From Rebecca billardiae RCC1528 (Eukaryota; Haptophyta), in contig OZ251245.1 in assembly GCA_965240325.2 (NCBI GenBank), positions 1,054,001 to 1,118,000 on the forward strand: a stretch of 64,000 nt of DNA. The letters run 5' to 3'. Position numbers and translations under genes: made by a program. A model generated the notes under the pieces. The model saw only the letters and a list, made by a program, of their open reading frames with translations, did no database searches and was not told the origin of the DNA. Each line of letters begins with the position of its first letter. Position 1 is the stretch's first letter. Below are positions 19,189-29,800 of this stretch, one piece after another.

Positions 19189-20240
19189 TCATCCCTTTTG
19201 CTTCTTCTTCTGCGCCTGCACGAACTCGTCGATCGCCGAGCGCAGCGCCACGTTGGGCACGAGCACCTGGTCCTTTTTGGGGATGCTCACGTTTGAGAGT
19301 GGGTCGGTGCTGTGCGTGCGCAGCCACGTGGCGATCGCCTCGCGCTCGTACGTGTTGCCCGAGCCGACGAGCACCACCGGATCCCGCATGATCTCGCCCG
19401 TGATCGAGCACACGTACGCCGCGGGGATGTCCGCCTCGTCGAGGCTCAGGTCCCGGAGCGCGGCGTCGAGCGCCGAGCCCCCGAGCCCGCTCACGACGGT
19501 CGGGCCCGCGCTCGGCGCGGGCGCCGGCCCGACCGGCCGCGCGACGGCGGTGGGCGGCGCGCCGGCGGACGAGCGCGACGGGTCGATCGCGACACCGTGC
19601 ACCACGGGCCGCGAGCCCACGCTGTGCGCGCTCTGCCGCAGCTGCTCGCGCGGATCATCCCAGGTGGTCCGCCTGGAGGTGGCGGGCGCGCGGCGGCGGG
19701 CGGGGCGGCGCGGCGCGAGGCGGTCGGGCGGCGGTTGGGCACGGCTCGGGGGCTGCGCGCGGCGCGCGTGGGCGGCGCGCCGCGCCTCGGCTCGCGCCGG
19801 CTGGTAGGTACGCTCGCGCCGCGCACCTGGTCGAGTGGTCCACAAAGTACTTGCGGCCCTGCGCGGTCGTCGCCTCCTCCCAGCCGTAAGGCAGCGGCTG
19901 TCCCACGCATCGCGGCGCGCGCGCAGAGGGCCAGGGACGGGCGCGGGCGCGTGAGCGGCGGCGGCGGGCGCAGGGACGTGGGCATCGGGTAGGACGGCAG
20001 CGTGCACGTCGCCTCGACCACGCGCCCGCGCCGCGCACGCACCGGCTCCCAGTGTGTGGAGCGCGTGTTGTGATCGAGGTAGTACGGACGGCCGTCTGCC
20101 GTGTACGCGAGCTCCCATCCGCTGGGCAGCTGGTAGCTCGCGCCGACGGCGGGGGTCTGCGTGGTCGATGCGGGTGGCGCCAGGGGCTGCGGCGCCCGTG
20201 GCGCCGGGTTGCTCGAGCCCGAGCGCCCCCACCAAGGCAT
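19189..20240 (-). CDS. WW-WW-U-box E3 ubiquitin ligase
   Basis: Exons 20240-20043, 19897-19827 and 19672-19189 give 250 aa; the introns are 145 and 154 bp. The first WW domain is LPSGWELAYTADGRPYYLD then HNTRSTHWEP. The second is split by intron 2 and rejoins as LPYGWEEATTAQGRKYFVD then HSTRRTTWDDP. The C-terminal U-box (about 165-235) reads AAYVCSITGEIMRDPVVLVG, then TYEREAIATWL and DPLSNVSI, followed by a Lys-rich tail. U-boxes recruit E2 enzymes for ubiquitin transfer and WW domains bind proline-rich motifs, so substrate recruitment through WW is the likely design. Each intron sits at or within a WW domain, and exon ends match only when spliced. It is divergent from the kinesin gene, 238 bp apart. 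Confidence 0.87.
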
Positions 20241-20478
20241 CTGCCGCGTGGAGCGGTGCGTGCGGACCACCAAAAGTGGGGCGCCTGACGGCGGATGGCG
20301 GACTTTCCTGGCAATTGCACATTGGCCAACCGAAAGGTCCGGCCGCCGCGCCGGACCGTGCCGGTCCGGCTGGGCGCCAATGATCCGGACCGCGCATCCT
20401 CTTGAACCTGCGCCCTCGACTCGAAAAAACGCTCGCGGCCTCGCGCGTCCGACGCCCGGTCTTGTCCACTCCGCCCAG
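20241..20478. promoter_or_regulatory. Bidirectional promoter with CCAAT-type elements
   Basis: 238 bp between the two starts. ATTGG (inverted CCAAT) at 20321-20325 and CCAAT at 20377-20381 lie near the middle, a common arrangement in divergent promoters. No TATA box is seen. Confidence 0.5.
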
Positions 20479-22548
20479 ATGGACGAGCCCGCGCGCAAGC
20501 TCATGCGCGAGCCCGTCGAGGACGTGGCGCTCCGGATCCTCCGCGCGTGCGCCTGGCGCGAGCGCACCCACCTGCTCTGCCTCAACCGCGCGTGGGCCGC
20601 CCTGCAGCGCAGCGCGGTGCGCGACTGGTGCCTCGAGCTCGAGGAGCGTTCGATGCTGTACGTGCCGGGGCCGCCGCCGGGGCGCCAGCGCACGCCGGCG
20701 GAGTGGCGCGAGCTGCTGCGCCAGCTGCGCGCGAGCGAGCATGTCTGGAACCCCCAGCCGCCCGCCGCCGGCGAGGCCGCGCCCGCGCGCAAGGTTCGGA
20801 TGCGCGTGTGCGCGCGCTTCCGCCCGCGCAAGCGCGGCGACGCCGCCGCCGCCGCTGATCAGAAGGCGGCGGAGGAGGCGTCGGCGGAGGCGCCGGGCAG
20901 CACGCAGCGCGTGGTGCTCCCGCTGCACCAGCGCCTCCAGCTCATCCGCGCCTCGAACAAGTGCTCCGCCTCCGAGGCGCAGCGGCTGCTCTGGGCGGGC
21001 GGCGCGGCGGGCAACGACCCGTTCTCGGCTCCAAAGGGAATGGCGGAGCTGGCGCTGTCCGACGTGACCAACGTGGAGCCCGCGGGCGCGCACGGCCCGG
21101 CCGGCCCCGCGCACAAGAAGCCCGCGCCCGCGCCCGCCGCCGACGGCTGCGCCGACGCGGCGGCCGCGCACGCCGCCGCGGCCAGCAGCACGAGCGCAGG
21201 CGTCGTGGCGCTCACCGACTCGTCCGTCGTGTTCTGCGCGCCCACGATCGGGCTGCGCGAGTTCTGCTACACGGCGGCGCTGGGCCCCGCGGCGCCGCAG
21301 CCCGCCGTGTACGAGGCCACCGTGCGCCAGCTCGTCGTCGACCTGCTCAACGGCAGCTCGGGCTGCCTGCTCGCGTTCGGGCAGACAGGCTCGGGCAAGA
21401 CCTTCTCAGTGTCGGGCGCGGACGAGGCGGCGGCGACGAGCGTCAGGTGCGGCGGCGCGGGGCTTGGGGAGCGCGCCGGGCTGGTGCCGCGCGCGCTGCG
21501 CGAGCTGCTCTCCGCGCTCTCCGCGCGCCGCGCGTCCCTCGGCATCCACTCCACCCTCCGCCTCTCGGCGGTGGAGGTCTTCGGGGACAACGTGCTCGAC
21601 CTTCTCAAGGAGGGCGAGGCGCTGGGCGCGTGGAGGGGCGTCGCGGCGCGCGCGCTCGCGAGCGGGCACGCGGACATGCCGGTGGGCTCTGCGGAGGAGG
21701 CGAGCGCGCTGCTGCTCCGCGCCGAGCGCACCAAGCGCCGCGCCGCCACGGCAATGAACGAGCACTCGTCGCGCGCGCACACGGTGCTCACGCTCACGCT
21801 CGCGCAGACGTCGGCTGACGGGCTCGAGCTCACGTCGACCCTCTGCCTCGCCGACCTCGGCGGCTCGGAGCAGCTCAAGCGCTCGGGCGCGACGGGCGAG
21901 CGGCTGCGCGAGGCGGTCAATATTAACCTCGGCCTGCTCGCGCTCAAGAGCTGCGTCACCGCGCTCACGGAGGGCCGCAGGTGCGAGCGCGCGCGCGCGC
22001 GTGCGCGCTGCGCGCGCACTCGCATGCGCGCAGGGCGCAGGCGCGCGCCGCGCGCCGCACCCCTCACTGAGACGCGCGGCGCCGCCCCGCCCGCCACGCC
22101 GTGCGCCCGCAGCCACGTGCCCTTCCACAACTCGGCGCTGACGCAGCTGCTGCGCCCGGCGCTCTCAGGCGCCGCGCAGGCGGTCGTCCTCGTGTGCGCG
22201 TCGCCCGACCCGGTCGACGCGAGCGAGACGCTCGAGGCGCTGCGCTTCGGCGAGCTGGCCGCGGTGGTGGAGGGCGAGGCGCGGCGGCACAGCCCTGCCG
22301 CGCTAATGGCGGAGACGCTGCGCGCGCTCGACGCGCGGATCGACGCGGTGCAGGCGGCGGTCGTGGCGAAGGAGCGCTGGGAGCAGCGCGTCGAGACCGT
22401 GCGCGACGAGCGCGCCGAGGGCCTCGTCGACACGGGCGTGGAGCAGAAGAAGACCTTTCGGCTGGTCGGCGCGGAGGCGGAGCGCGCCGAGCTCGAGGAG
22501 CTGCTCGCGCGCCGGCGCGAGCTCGTCGGGGATGCGGGCGAGCCGTGA
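20479..22548 (+). CDS. F-box kinesin: N-terminal F-box-like motif plus kinesin motor
   Basis: Exons 20479-21980 and 22113-22548 (132-bp intron, GTGCGA...CGCAG) give 645 aa; splicing yields EGRSHVPFHNSALTQLL, the usual kinesin wording. Motor motifs: KVRMRVCARFRP as beta-1, P-loop GQTGSGKT (about 300), switch I NEHSSRAH (about 426), switch II LADLGGSE (about 456). An insert of about 100 Ala/Pro-rich residues separates beta-1 from the rest. Residues about 8-46 (PVEDVALRILRACAWRERTH then LLCLNRAWAAL) have the hydrophobic and Leu/Trp pattern of an F-box, which would bind Skp1 in SCF ubiquitin ligases. A short coiled coil ends the protein, with no long stalk. Start is the ATG just before the F-box; upstream sequence in frame is promoter-like. 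Confidence 0.85.
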   Translation: MDEPARKLMREPVEDVALRILRACAWRERTHLLCLNRAWAALQRSAVRDWCLELEERSMLYVPGPPPGRQRTPAEWRELLRQLRASEHVWNPQPPAAGEAAPARKVRMRVCARFRPRKRGDAAAAADQKAAEEASAEAPGSTQRVVLPLHQRLQLIRASNKCSASEAQRLLWAGGAAGNDPFSAPKGMAELALSDVTNVEPAGAHGPAGPAHKKPAPAPAADGCADAAAAHAAAASSTSAGVVALTDSSVVFCAPTIGLREFCYTAALGPAAPQPAVYEATVRQLVVDLLNGSSGCLLAFGQTGSGKTFSVSGADEAAATSVRCGGAGLGERAGLVPRALRELLSALSARRASLGIHSTLRLSAVEVFGDNVLDLLKEGEALGAWRGVAARALASGHADMPVGSAEEASALLLRAERTKRRAATAMNEHSSRAHTVLTLTLAQTSADGLELTSTLCLADLGGSEQLKRSGATGERLREAVNINLGLLALKSCVTALTEGRRCERARARARCARTRMRAGRRRAPRAAPLTETRGAAPPATPCARSHVPFHNSALTQLLRPALSGAAQAVVLVCASPDPVDASETLEALRFGELAAVVEGEARRHSPAALMAETLRALDARIDAVQAAVVAKERWEQRVETVRDERAEGLVDTGVEQKKTFRLVGAEAERAELEELLARRRELVGDAGEP

Positions 22549-23015
22549 GCGGTGAGGCGGCCGCCCTCGCCCTCCGAGGGGCCGAGGGGCTTCTGCACGG
22601 CGCCTGCGCGGGCTGACGTGGGGTGGGGGGATGGCGGGCGGGCGGGGCGCGGCGCACGGGGCATGGGCCACCATGGGGTCGGTTGAGGTGCGCAACCGCA
22701 AAGTATCACGGTGCTGAATCAGACTTGAGTCGGTACAGTTATTACTTGCACTCATGCACTGTACAGCAAAATACCGCAAGGGGTACCGTTGACGGAGCTT
22801 GATACAGAAACAAGTCGTAGAATGTCGTGCAGATTGAACGAGAAGCGGAAGAAAGTCCGCAGCTGTGATTCCCTCTGTGCGCGCATCTATCAACCGCAAC
22901 CCGAAGACCTCCACTTCATCTCGCGGTGGAGAGGACGTCGTCTGGGACGTGATCTTGTCGCGAATCACCCAGCAAGAGTTCACGGCCGTCGCTGGCGCGT
23001 CACTGGCGGCGGGGC
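22549..23015. other. Intergenic gap and probable 5' region of the hybrid kinase gene
   Basis: No credible gene. 22690-22870 is AT-richer. An open frame continues upstream of 23016, so an upstream start or 5' exon for the kinase is possible. Confidence 0.5.
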
Positions 23016-26000
23016 ATGATGGCCCGCATGCCCGCGCTGCGGGTGGCGAAGCGCTCGGTGCACCCCCAGCCGACGCCCGTACGCCCCTCGCGCTTCTCCT
23101 CCGTCGGCACCACCGCGGACGTGCGCTGGTACGGCGAGTTTGCGCGCGCCGACCTCGAGGAGCGGTACATCCGCGAGGAGGTGGCGCCAATCCTACCCAG
23201 GCGGTGCACGGCGATGGCGCTGGTGTTCTGCATCCTCATGATCGTGTACATCCCGATCGAGCTGGCCACCTCGGTGCACGCCAACATCGAGAGCCGCGTC
23301 TTCATGTCGGTCGCGTGCGTCTTCTGGGCGGTGCTGCTGCTGGCCGCGCGCGCCGCCGCGCGCGGGCGCTTGGCGATCTGGAAGCTCGAGTGGCTCTTCG
23401 CCGTGCTGTATGGGTGCATCTCGAGTGGCACGCTCCTCGGCTACGGCGGCCTGCTCGGCTGGCTCGACGCCGAGCGGGGCACGCTCGCCACGGTGCTGAT
23501 CGGCGACTTTTGGAACAACTTCCTGCAGCAGCAGTGCGTGCTCATGCTGATCGTGATCGTCACGCCGCTGCGCGCGCGCGTGTTCGCGCTGATGCTCGGC
23601 CCGTTCGTGTGCGCGGTGCTCGTCACGCGCGTCCACGCCGCGCTCAGCTGCGAGGCGCGCGCCGACTGCCCCGAGGGCGAGTCCCACTGGATCGGCACGG
23701 CCATCACCTCGCTCGAGGTGGTCCTCTTCTCCGCGCTCACGCTCACCGTCTGCGGCACGCTCAACGCGACGAGGCGGCACGCGCACGACTTCTACCGGAG
23801 CGTCGAGGCGGCGGCGGCGGAGCGCGCCGCGCGGGTCGAGCAGAGCACCGAGGTCGAGCGCGAGAGGGCGCTCGCCGCCGCCGAGCGCGAGAAGGCGGAC
23901 GCCGCCTCGCAGGCGCGCTCGCGGCTCATCCGCGTCGTCATGCACGACCTGCGCAGCCCGCTGCTCTCGGTGGTGAGCTCGGTGGACAAGCTGAAGCGCT
24001 CGGCGCCTCGCGCCGTCGGGGCGGAGTCGGAGGGCGTGCAGCAGGCCTTGACGACGCTCACGACGTGCTCCCGGATGATGGAGGACATCGTGCGCGCGCG
24101 CGCCCCTGCGGCGCCCCGCCTGCTGCTGCCGCGCTCTGTCCCGCGCTGTCGTGCGCGCGCGCGCGTCGGGCTGACCTCCGCGCGTGCTCCCGCGGGCACG
24201 CGCGCGCACGCCCCGCCCGCGCACCTTCCAACCCCCCCACGCCGCGTGCGCGCACAGATCCAGGACATGCTCGACTTCGAGCGGATCTCGAGCGGCCGTC
24301 TCAAGATTGTGCGCGAGTCGTTCATGCTCGCGCAGCTCGTCGACCGAGCGCGCGAGGCGTTCAGCGCGCTGGCGGAGGCGAAGGGCGTGCGGCTGAGCTC
24401 GCACGTGGAGCTGCCGCTGCTCGAGCGCGTGCTCGTGGGCGACGCGCGCCGGCTGCAGCAGTGCGTCAACAAGCTCTGCTCCAACGCGCTCAAGTTCACA
24501 GAGCGCGGCGGCACAGTGAAGATTCTCGCGTCCGCCCAAGCGGGCGGCGGGGACGGTGCGTCTAACGCGGACTCGTGCGCGAGCAACGGCAGTGGGCACT
24601 CCTCGCTGGGCTGCGCCGTGCAAGGGCCCCCGTCCGGCAACGGCCGCTACTCCGCGTCGTCCCACCCGCACTACGCCCCTTCCACCGCGTTGCCCACCGC
24701 CTCGTCCTCGCTGGTGCGCGTGAGCCTGCGCGTCGTGGACAGCGGCGTCGGGCTGAGCGCCGAGCAGATTGCTGCGCTGCACGGCGCGGAGCTCTTCACG
24801 CAGGTGGGGCAGGGGCAGCTGCAGGTGCGCGCAGCGGCGGCGTGCGCCTTGCCAGCGCGCTCCCTGCCGCGCGCCCCACTGGCGGGTGCGGGCCCTGGGG
24901 GTCGAGCGGCGCGCATGGCCACGCCGGCGCAGCCCGACCACGCGCGAGCGCGCCGCCGCCGCGCGCCCGTCGCGACCGCTCACCCGCCCGCCGCCGCCCG
25001 CCCGCTGCGTCCGCCCTGCGCCTCAGGGCTCCGGCGGCTCGGGTCTGGGGCTGATCATCACGCGGCAGCTGCTGCAGCTGCACGACGGCTCCGAGCTGCG
25101 GCTGCACTCCGACGGGCCCAACCGCGGCACCACCGCGGAGCTCGCGCTCAACCTGCGCCAGCCCGAAGCGTCCAGCTCGCCGCTGCGCCGCCGCCGCTTC
25201 CTCGAGGACGCGTCCGCTCGGAGGCGGCAGCTGTCCGGGGTGCTCACGCAGCTGCCGCCGGACTTTGCGCTGGTGCTGGTGGACGACGACGAGTCGCTGC
25301 GCCAGAGCCTGCCGCCGCGCCTCTTCGGCCCGCTCCCCTTCGAGACGTGCGCAGGCGGCGACGAGCTGCTGGCGCGCCTCGTCGACAGGCAGCGCGCCGC
25401 GCCCGCGCTGATCGTGATCGATTCGTACATGCCGCGGCTCTCGGGCGCGCAGAGCGTGCGGCTGCTGAGGGAGGCGGGGTTCACGGGGAAGGTGATCGGC
25501 CTCTCGACCGACCCGCCCGAGAGCCCCGAGCGGCTCGAGCTCGAGGCCGCGGGGTGCAACGCCGTGATGACCAAGGACGCGCGCGGGCTCGAGGCCGTCG
25601 CCGCGCTCGTGCACGCGTTCACTCTCGACCTGGTGTACGCCAACTGGGGCGTGCTGGGCCCGGACGGCGCGGGCGCGGTGGGCGAGATGTGCGTGCAGTC
25701 GCTCCGCACGTCCGTCGACTCGCTCTACCTCGGCACCAAGCCCGCGGCCCGGGCGCCCGAGGCTCAGCGCCAGCACACGCCGCCGCCCCGGCCGCCACGC
25801 GCGTCGCTGCCGCCGCCGGCCGCGGGCGCGCCCGCCGCCTCCGCGGGCGCTGCCACGCACGGCTCGGCCGCCGAGCACTCCGTGCCAGCGCCCGCGGCAC
25901 CCGTCGGCGCCGCCGCCGCGGCGGAGGCCGAGGGCGCGCGCTGCCTGTACGCGGAGGATGACCCGTTCCTGCAGCTGGCGATGGCGGACCAGCTGTTCGG

Positions 26001-26580
26001 CGCGATCGGCGCGCCGTACGACCTGGCGGAGAACGGCGCGGAGGCGCTCGAGCGCGTGCGGAGCGCGGCCGCGCCGTACGACGTGATCGTGCTGGACAAC
26101 CAGATGCCCAAGCTCACGGGGCAGCAGGTGGTCGAGCAGCTGCGCGCGGCGGGCTGCCAGGCGGCCATCATCGGGCTGACCGGCGACCCCAAGGGCTCGG
26201 ACGACCGCGAGGCGTTCGAGGCGGCGGGTCTCGACCTGTGCGCGGACAAGTCGAGCGCTGGCGTCGCGCAGATCACCAGCTTCATCCGCACCGTGCTCGC
26301 CGCACGCGCCGCTCCGCGCGCCGGCCCTTTGGTATGCGCGGCGCGCGCGGCTGCCGACAAGCCACCGGCCGCGTCGCCACAGTCGAGCTCGAGCGAGACG
26401 CGGATCTATGTCGGCGACGAGCACGAGGAAGATGACGCCGATGAGGAGGCTGCTGGTCGTGGGCCCGATGCCGTGCGGCGTCTGAAGCCTGCCGGCTCGA
26501 CAACGCGTGTGCCCACGACACCGACGCACGCACGAGTCGTCGGCGCGCGCCTCGACTGGGGCCCGGTTGACGATGTCTGA
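23016..26580 (+). CDS. Membrane hybrid histidine kinase with two receiver domains
   Basis: Exons 23016-24089, 24258-24824 and 25027-26580 (introns 168 and 202 bp) give about 1064 aa. About six membrane segments lie between residues 65 and 250. A coiled region is followed by the HisKA H-box VVMHDLRSPL with phospho-acceptor His at about 310. The ATPase domain shows the N-box CVNKLCSNALKFTERG, G1 VVDSGVGL and G2 GGSGLGL, the last restored only by splicing intron 2. Two receivers follow: LVLVDDDES...IVIDSYMP...TKD and CLYAEDDP...IVLDNQMP...DKS, both retaining the phosphorylatable Asp and the Lys. It should autophosphorylate and relay to its own receivers; no Hpt domain is visible, so a partner would be needed. 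The input signal is unknown. Pro/Ala-rich linkers separate the parts. Confidence 0.9.
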
Positions 26581-26728
26581 CTAGACTGTCTGAGCGAGCC
26601 TGACGCGGCGTCTGCGTGACAGTAGAGCCGCCACCGGTGATGAGTGACATTCCAATAGAGCTCGTCAATTCGACTACAATTTCAGCGACGAAAATCGTCA
26701 TTGCTTCGGCCATCGGGGACGCACCAGG

Positions 26729-29044
26729 ATGGCGGCCGCCTCGGCCGGCCGTGAAGAAGAGGACACATTGACATTTGTCCTCTTCTGCTCGGGCGCGCTC
26801 GACGCGAAGACGCTTCGACCGGAGCTCGACAGCACGCAGTGGTGGGGCCGACGCGACGCCCTCGTCCGCTGCACCAGCGTCCTGTGGGAGGCCCCCGTAG
26901 TCCGGGAGGTCGTGCTGCTGCATGCAGACGACAACGCGCTGCTGCGCACGTGCGCGGCCGCGGCGGGCGCGATCCCCGCGCCGACGGAGCGGCGGCTCAT
27001 CAGCGCCTGGCGGGATGTGGCGGAGGGCACCAGCGTGCCCGGCGTGAGCTGCGAGCGCGGCGCGTGGCGAGCAGCTCGCCTCGCGGCGCCGGTCGACGCC
27101 AGCGGCGGCGCTGCTGCCAACGGCGGCGGTGACGGCGCCGAACCTTCGGGCGCCTCCGAGCTCGAGCAGCTGGACAAGCGCGAGATCCTGGCCTTCTTGC
27201 ACGCCAACTGCGACGCCGCCTTCCTCCGCGCGCACGCGCTCAACAGCCCGGCACCCGTCGTGCTGAGGCGGTGCAACAAGGCCGCGCTGTTGAGGGCACA
27301 CGCCGCGTGGCGCGCGGCGCAGGCGCCGAGTCGTGCGAGCGCGCGCGCCGAGCCGCGCGGCGCGGAGGGCAGCGCGCCGAGCGAGCTGCAGCTCACGCTC
27401 GAGCACGTGCTGCGCGCCGCCCGCCCGCCGCCCGGCGCGGAGCCCGGGCGCGCGTGCGTGCAGCGCTGCGCCGCCCTGCTGTTGCACGAGGACTACGAGT
27501 GTGAGCTGCCGTGCTTTGGGCGCACGGAGGCCCCGGAGCGACCGGCTGAGCAGCTGCGGGGCGGCGGTGGCGGCGGCGGCGGTTCAGGCGTGCCTGGTCG
27601 CGCGGGGCGCGCGGGGCATACGGGCCGGAAGCGAGTGCGAGACGCCGACGGCGGCGCAGCGGCGGCCCCTGCGCAGCCGCACGCCGATGATGGCGCCGGC
27701 CGCGCGCGCGCGCAGGGCGGGCTGCATCTGTTGGTGTGCCTCGGCGCCGTGCGAGACATGAGCGCCGCAGAGGAGGCGGCGGTCGCGCGCGCGTGCGCGC
27801 GCGTCGCCGTGCCGTGCGCCGCGGCCAACCTCGGCCGCACGGCCGAGTTCACGAGTAAGATCATGGCGGCGATGGCGGCGCACGCGACGGCGGGCGTGCT
27901 GGGCCCGGCGGTGCGCGCGCTGCTCAGGAGCGCGGCCGGCGGCGGGCTCGGCGCGCGCCCACCCAACAAGCTGCCGCCCAGGCCGCCGCTGCCGCCGCCG
28001 GCCACCGCGGCGCCCGCGCCGCAGCCGCCGCAGCCGCCCGCGCGAATCCATCTGCTCGCTGGCGTCCGCTTCGGCAGCGCCGAGCTCAGCGAGGACCCGG
28101 GCGCCCGAGAGCGGATGCTGCCGCTGCTTCGCCTGGTCGTGAACGCGCTGTGGCGCTCACGGCTCGGCGCCGCCGCCGAGCCGGAGCCGTGCGCGGCCGG
28201 CGCTGAGGCGGAGGGCGTGGCCGCGGCGCGGGCTCAGCAGGGGCCTGCCGCGCGGGCGCCCACAGGCACGGGCTCGCCCTGCCTGCCCGAGATGGCGCTC
28301 ACGCTCTGCTTCGCCGACGGTGCCGTTCTCTCCCTCCGTCAGGCTGAGCTCGTGCGCGCGCTTGCGCACGCACACCAGGCCGCGCCGTCGGAGTGGCAGC
28401 TGCTGCGCGCGCTGTGCGCGCAGCGCGACGAGGCGGCCGCGTCCGGCGGCGGCGGCGGCGGCGCGGCGCAGGGGAAGGGGAAGCGCGCGCGCGCGCTGGC
28501 GGGCGCGCTCGCGGCGGCGCGGCTGCACGCGAGCAGCGCGCCGCTGGTGCTCGAGCTCAGCGCCGACGCCGACGCGCCCGCGCTCGCGCCGCGCGCGTAC
28601 CAGCAGCCGTGCGCGTGCGAGCGGCGCGGCGCGTCCGCACACCACGGCGCGGCCACCGTGTCGTCCGGACGTGCACAGCAGGCGCACGCCGACGTGGCGA
28701 CCGCGTTCGAGCTCATCGTGCGCTGCCCGGAGGTGGGGCAGGCCCCCTCGGCCGGCGCGCCCGCGCGGCAGGCGCTCTCAGACCGCAGGTGGGAGGATGC
28801 CTTGCGCGTCGCACTGCCTGCCGCTGTGCCGCGCGCACGAGCCTGCCTCTGGCGGCGCGGCCCCGCGCAGCACTCTCGGCAGCAGCAGCACACGCCGCCG
28901 CCCCCCTCGCCCTCCGCCGCCCTGTGCGCGGCTGTGCTGCAGCACTTCCAGTACCACGGCAGGCTCGAGGCGCCAGTGCGGGCGCTCTGCCGGCGAGCCA
29001 CACGGGCCGCTGCGGCGGTGGCAGACGGCGGCAGGACTTCGTGA
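26729..29044 (+). CDS. Large unknown Ala-rich protein, faint resemblance to SPOUT-type methyltransferase
   Basis: Single-exon 771-aa frame. The first 110 residues are globular and conserved-looking: LTFVLFCSGALDA, GRRDALVRCTSVLWEAPVV, REVVLLHAD, PTERRLISAW. The pattern GRxD-x3-RC ... P-x-ER faintly recalls the TrmY-type tRNA pseudouridine-54 N1-methyltransferase fold; I regard this as a lead, not an assignment. A second globular part (about 335-400, LHLLVCLGAVRDMSAAEE) could be the rest of such a domain. The region around 580-680 (LPEMALTLCFADGAVLSLRQ) is again protein-like. Gly, Ala and Pro tracts separate these blocks. No intron is evident. The start ATG is the first in frame and 148 bp after the kinase stop. 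Confidence 0.65.
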   Translation: MAAASAGREEEDTLTFVLFCSGALDAKTLRPELDSTQWWGRRDALVRCTSVLWEAPVVREVVLLHADDNALLRTCAAAAGAIPAPTERRLISAWRDVAEGTSVPGVSCERGAWRAARLAAPVDASGGAAANGGGDGAEPSGASELEQLDKREILAFLHANCDAAFLRAHALNSPAPVVLRRCNKAALLRAHAAWRAAQAPSRASARAEPRGAEGSAPSELQLTLEHVLRAARPPPGAEPGRACVQRCAALLLHEDYECELPCFGRTEAPERPAEQLRGGGGGGGGSGVPGRAGRAGHTGRKRVRDADGGAAAAPAQPHADDGAGRARAQGGLHLLVCLGAVRDMSAAEEAAVARACARVAVPCAAANLGRTAEFTSKIMAAMAAHATAGVLGPAVRALLRSAAGGGLGARPPNKLPPRPPLPPPATAAPAPQPPQPPARIHLLAGVRFGSAELSEDPGARERMLPLLRLVVNALWRSRLGAAAEPEPCAAGAEAEGVAAARAQQGPAARAPTGTGSPCLPEMALTLCFADGAVLSLRQAELVRALAHAHQAAPSEWQLLRALCAQRDEAAASGGGGGGAAQGKGKRARALAGALAAARLHASSAPLVLELSADADAPALAPRAYQQPCACERRGASAHHGAATVSSGRAQQAHADVATAFELIVRCPEVGQAPSAGAPARQALSDRRWEDALRVALPAAVPRARACLWRRGPAQHSRQQQHTPPPPSPSAALCAAVLQHFQYHGRLEAPVRALCRRATRAAAAVADGGRTS

Positions 29045-29520
29045 TTGATGGGCGTGCCGCACTACCATGCTCCGCGTCAGGCGCGCGCATACCGTTGGCG
29101 TTCGGTCTGCGCGGTCGAGCGCGTAGTTGTCAGCGGCGCGCGGCCCGACGCCACTAATGGCCCGCGGTGCAGGGCGGAGCGCGTAGCGTGGAGCCCCGCC
29201 GGGGGCCCTCACTACGTTGTCAAAAAGATCTTATTTGATCAAAGAAAAGGGGATGGGGAACGATTTTGAGGGCTGTTGGAGGGCCGGCGGTGAGTTTTCG
29301 ATTTTTCGAGGGGTACGTTGGCCCATAGTGCTCTGCATTAGCAACTACGCGCTTGACGAAATAAGCGCGCCCACGCCATTCCGCATAAGTCGATGGACGG
29401 ACGTGGGATCAGATACCCCGGGGGTGAAACAAGTGAGTATTTTTGTCCTTCTTGTATGCTGGAGTACGAGTTTGCCGAGCGACGTTTGATTGTTTTGGGT
29501 CGAAAACAGCTATGAGGCCA
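29045..29520. other. Intergenic, low-GC spacer
   Basis: Composition drops from about 29220. Short frames only, nothing recognised. Confidence 0.5.
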
Positions 29521-29800
29521 GATTCTTTTGAATAGCGCTTGCGAAAAGAAGTTACCCGCCTGTCTCGATGGATGAACCGCCTCATGGTATTGAAGAGATT
29601 CTTTTGAATAGCGCTTTTAAACCAAGTTACCCACCTGTCTCGTTGGATGAACCTCCTCATCATATTGAAGAGATTCTTTTGAATAGCGCTATTTAAAGCC
29701 AGTTACCCGCTTGCCTCGATGGATGAACCGCCTTGATAATATTGAAAGATATTCTTTTGAATAGCGCTTGTCACAACCAAGTTACCCGCCTGTCAGCTGT
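29521..29800 (+). repeat. Minisatellite, about 76-bp unit, four copies
   Basis: Units begin near 29521, 29597, 29672 and 29748, each with TTCTTTTGAATAGCGCT followed by GTTACCCGCCTGTCTCG-like and GGATGAACCGCCT-like blocks. Copies differ by scattered substitutions and the last is truncated at about 29800. The unit is notably AT-richer than the genome around it. Confidence 0.9.

Noticed and set aside
29400-29430. GGATCAGATACCCC resembles a conserved small-subunit rRNA segment
   Set aside because: Only about a dozen bases match and neither flank looks like rRNA.
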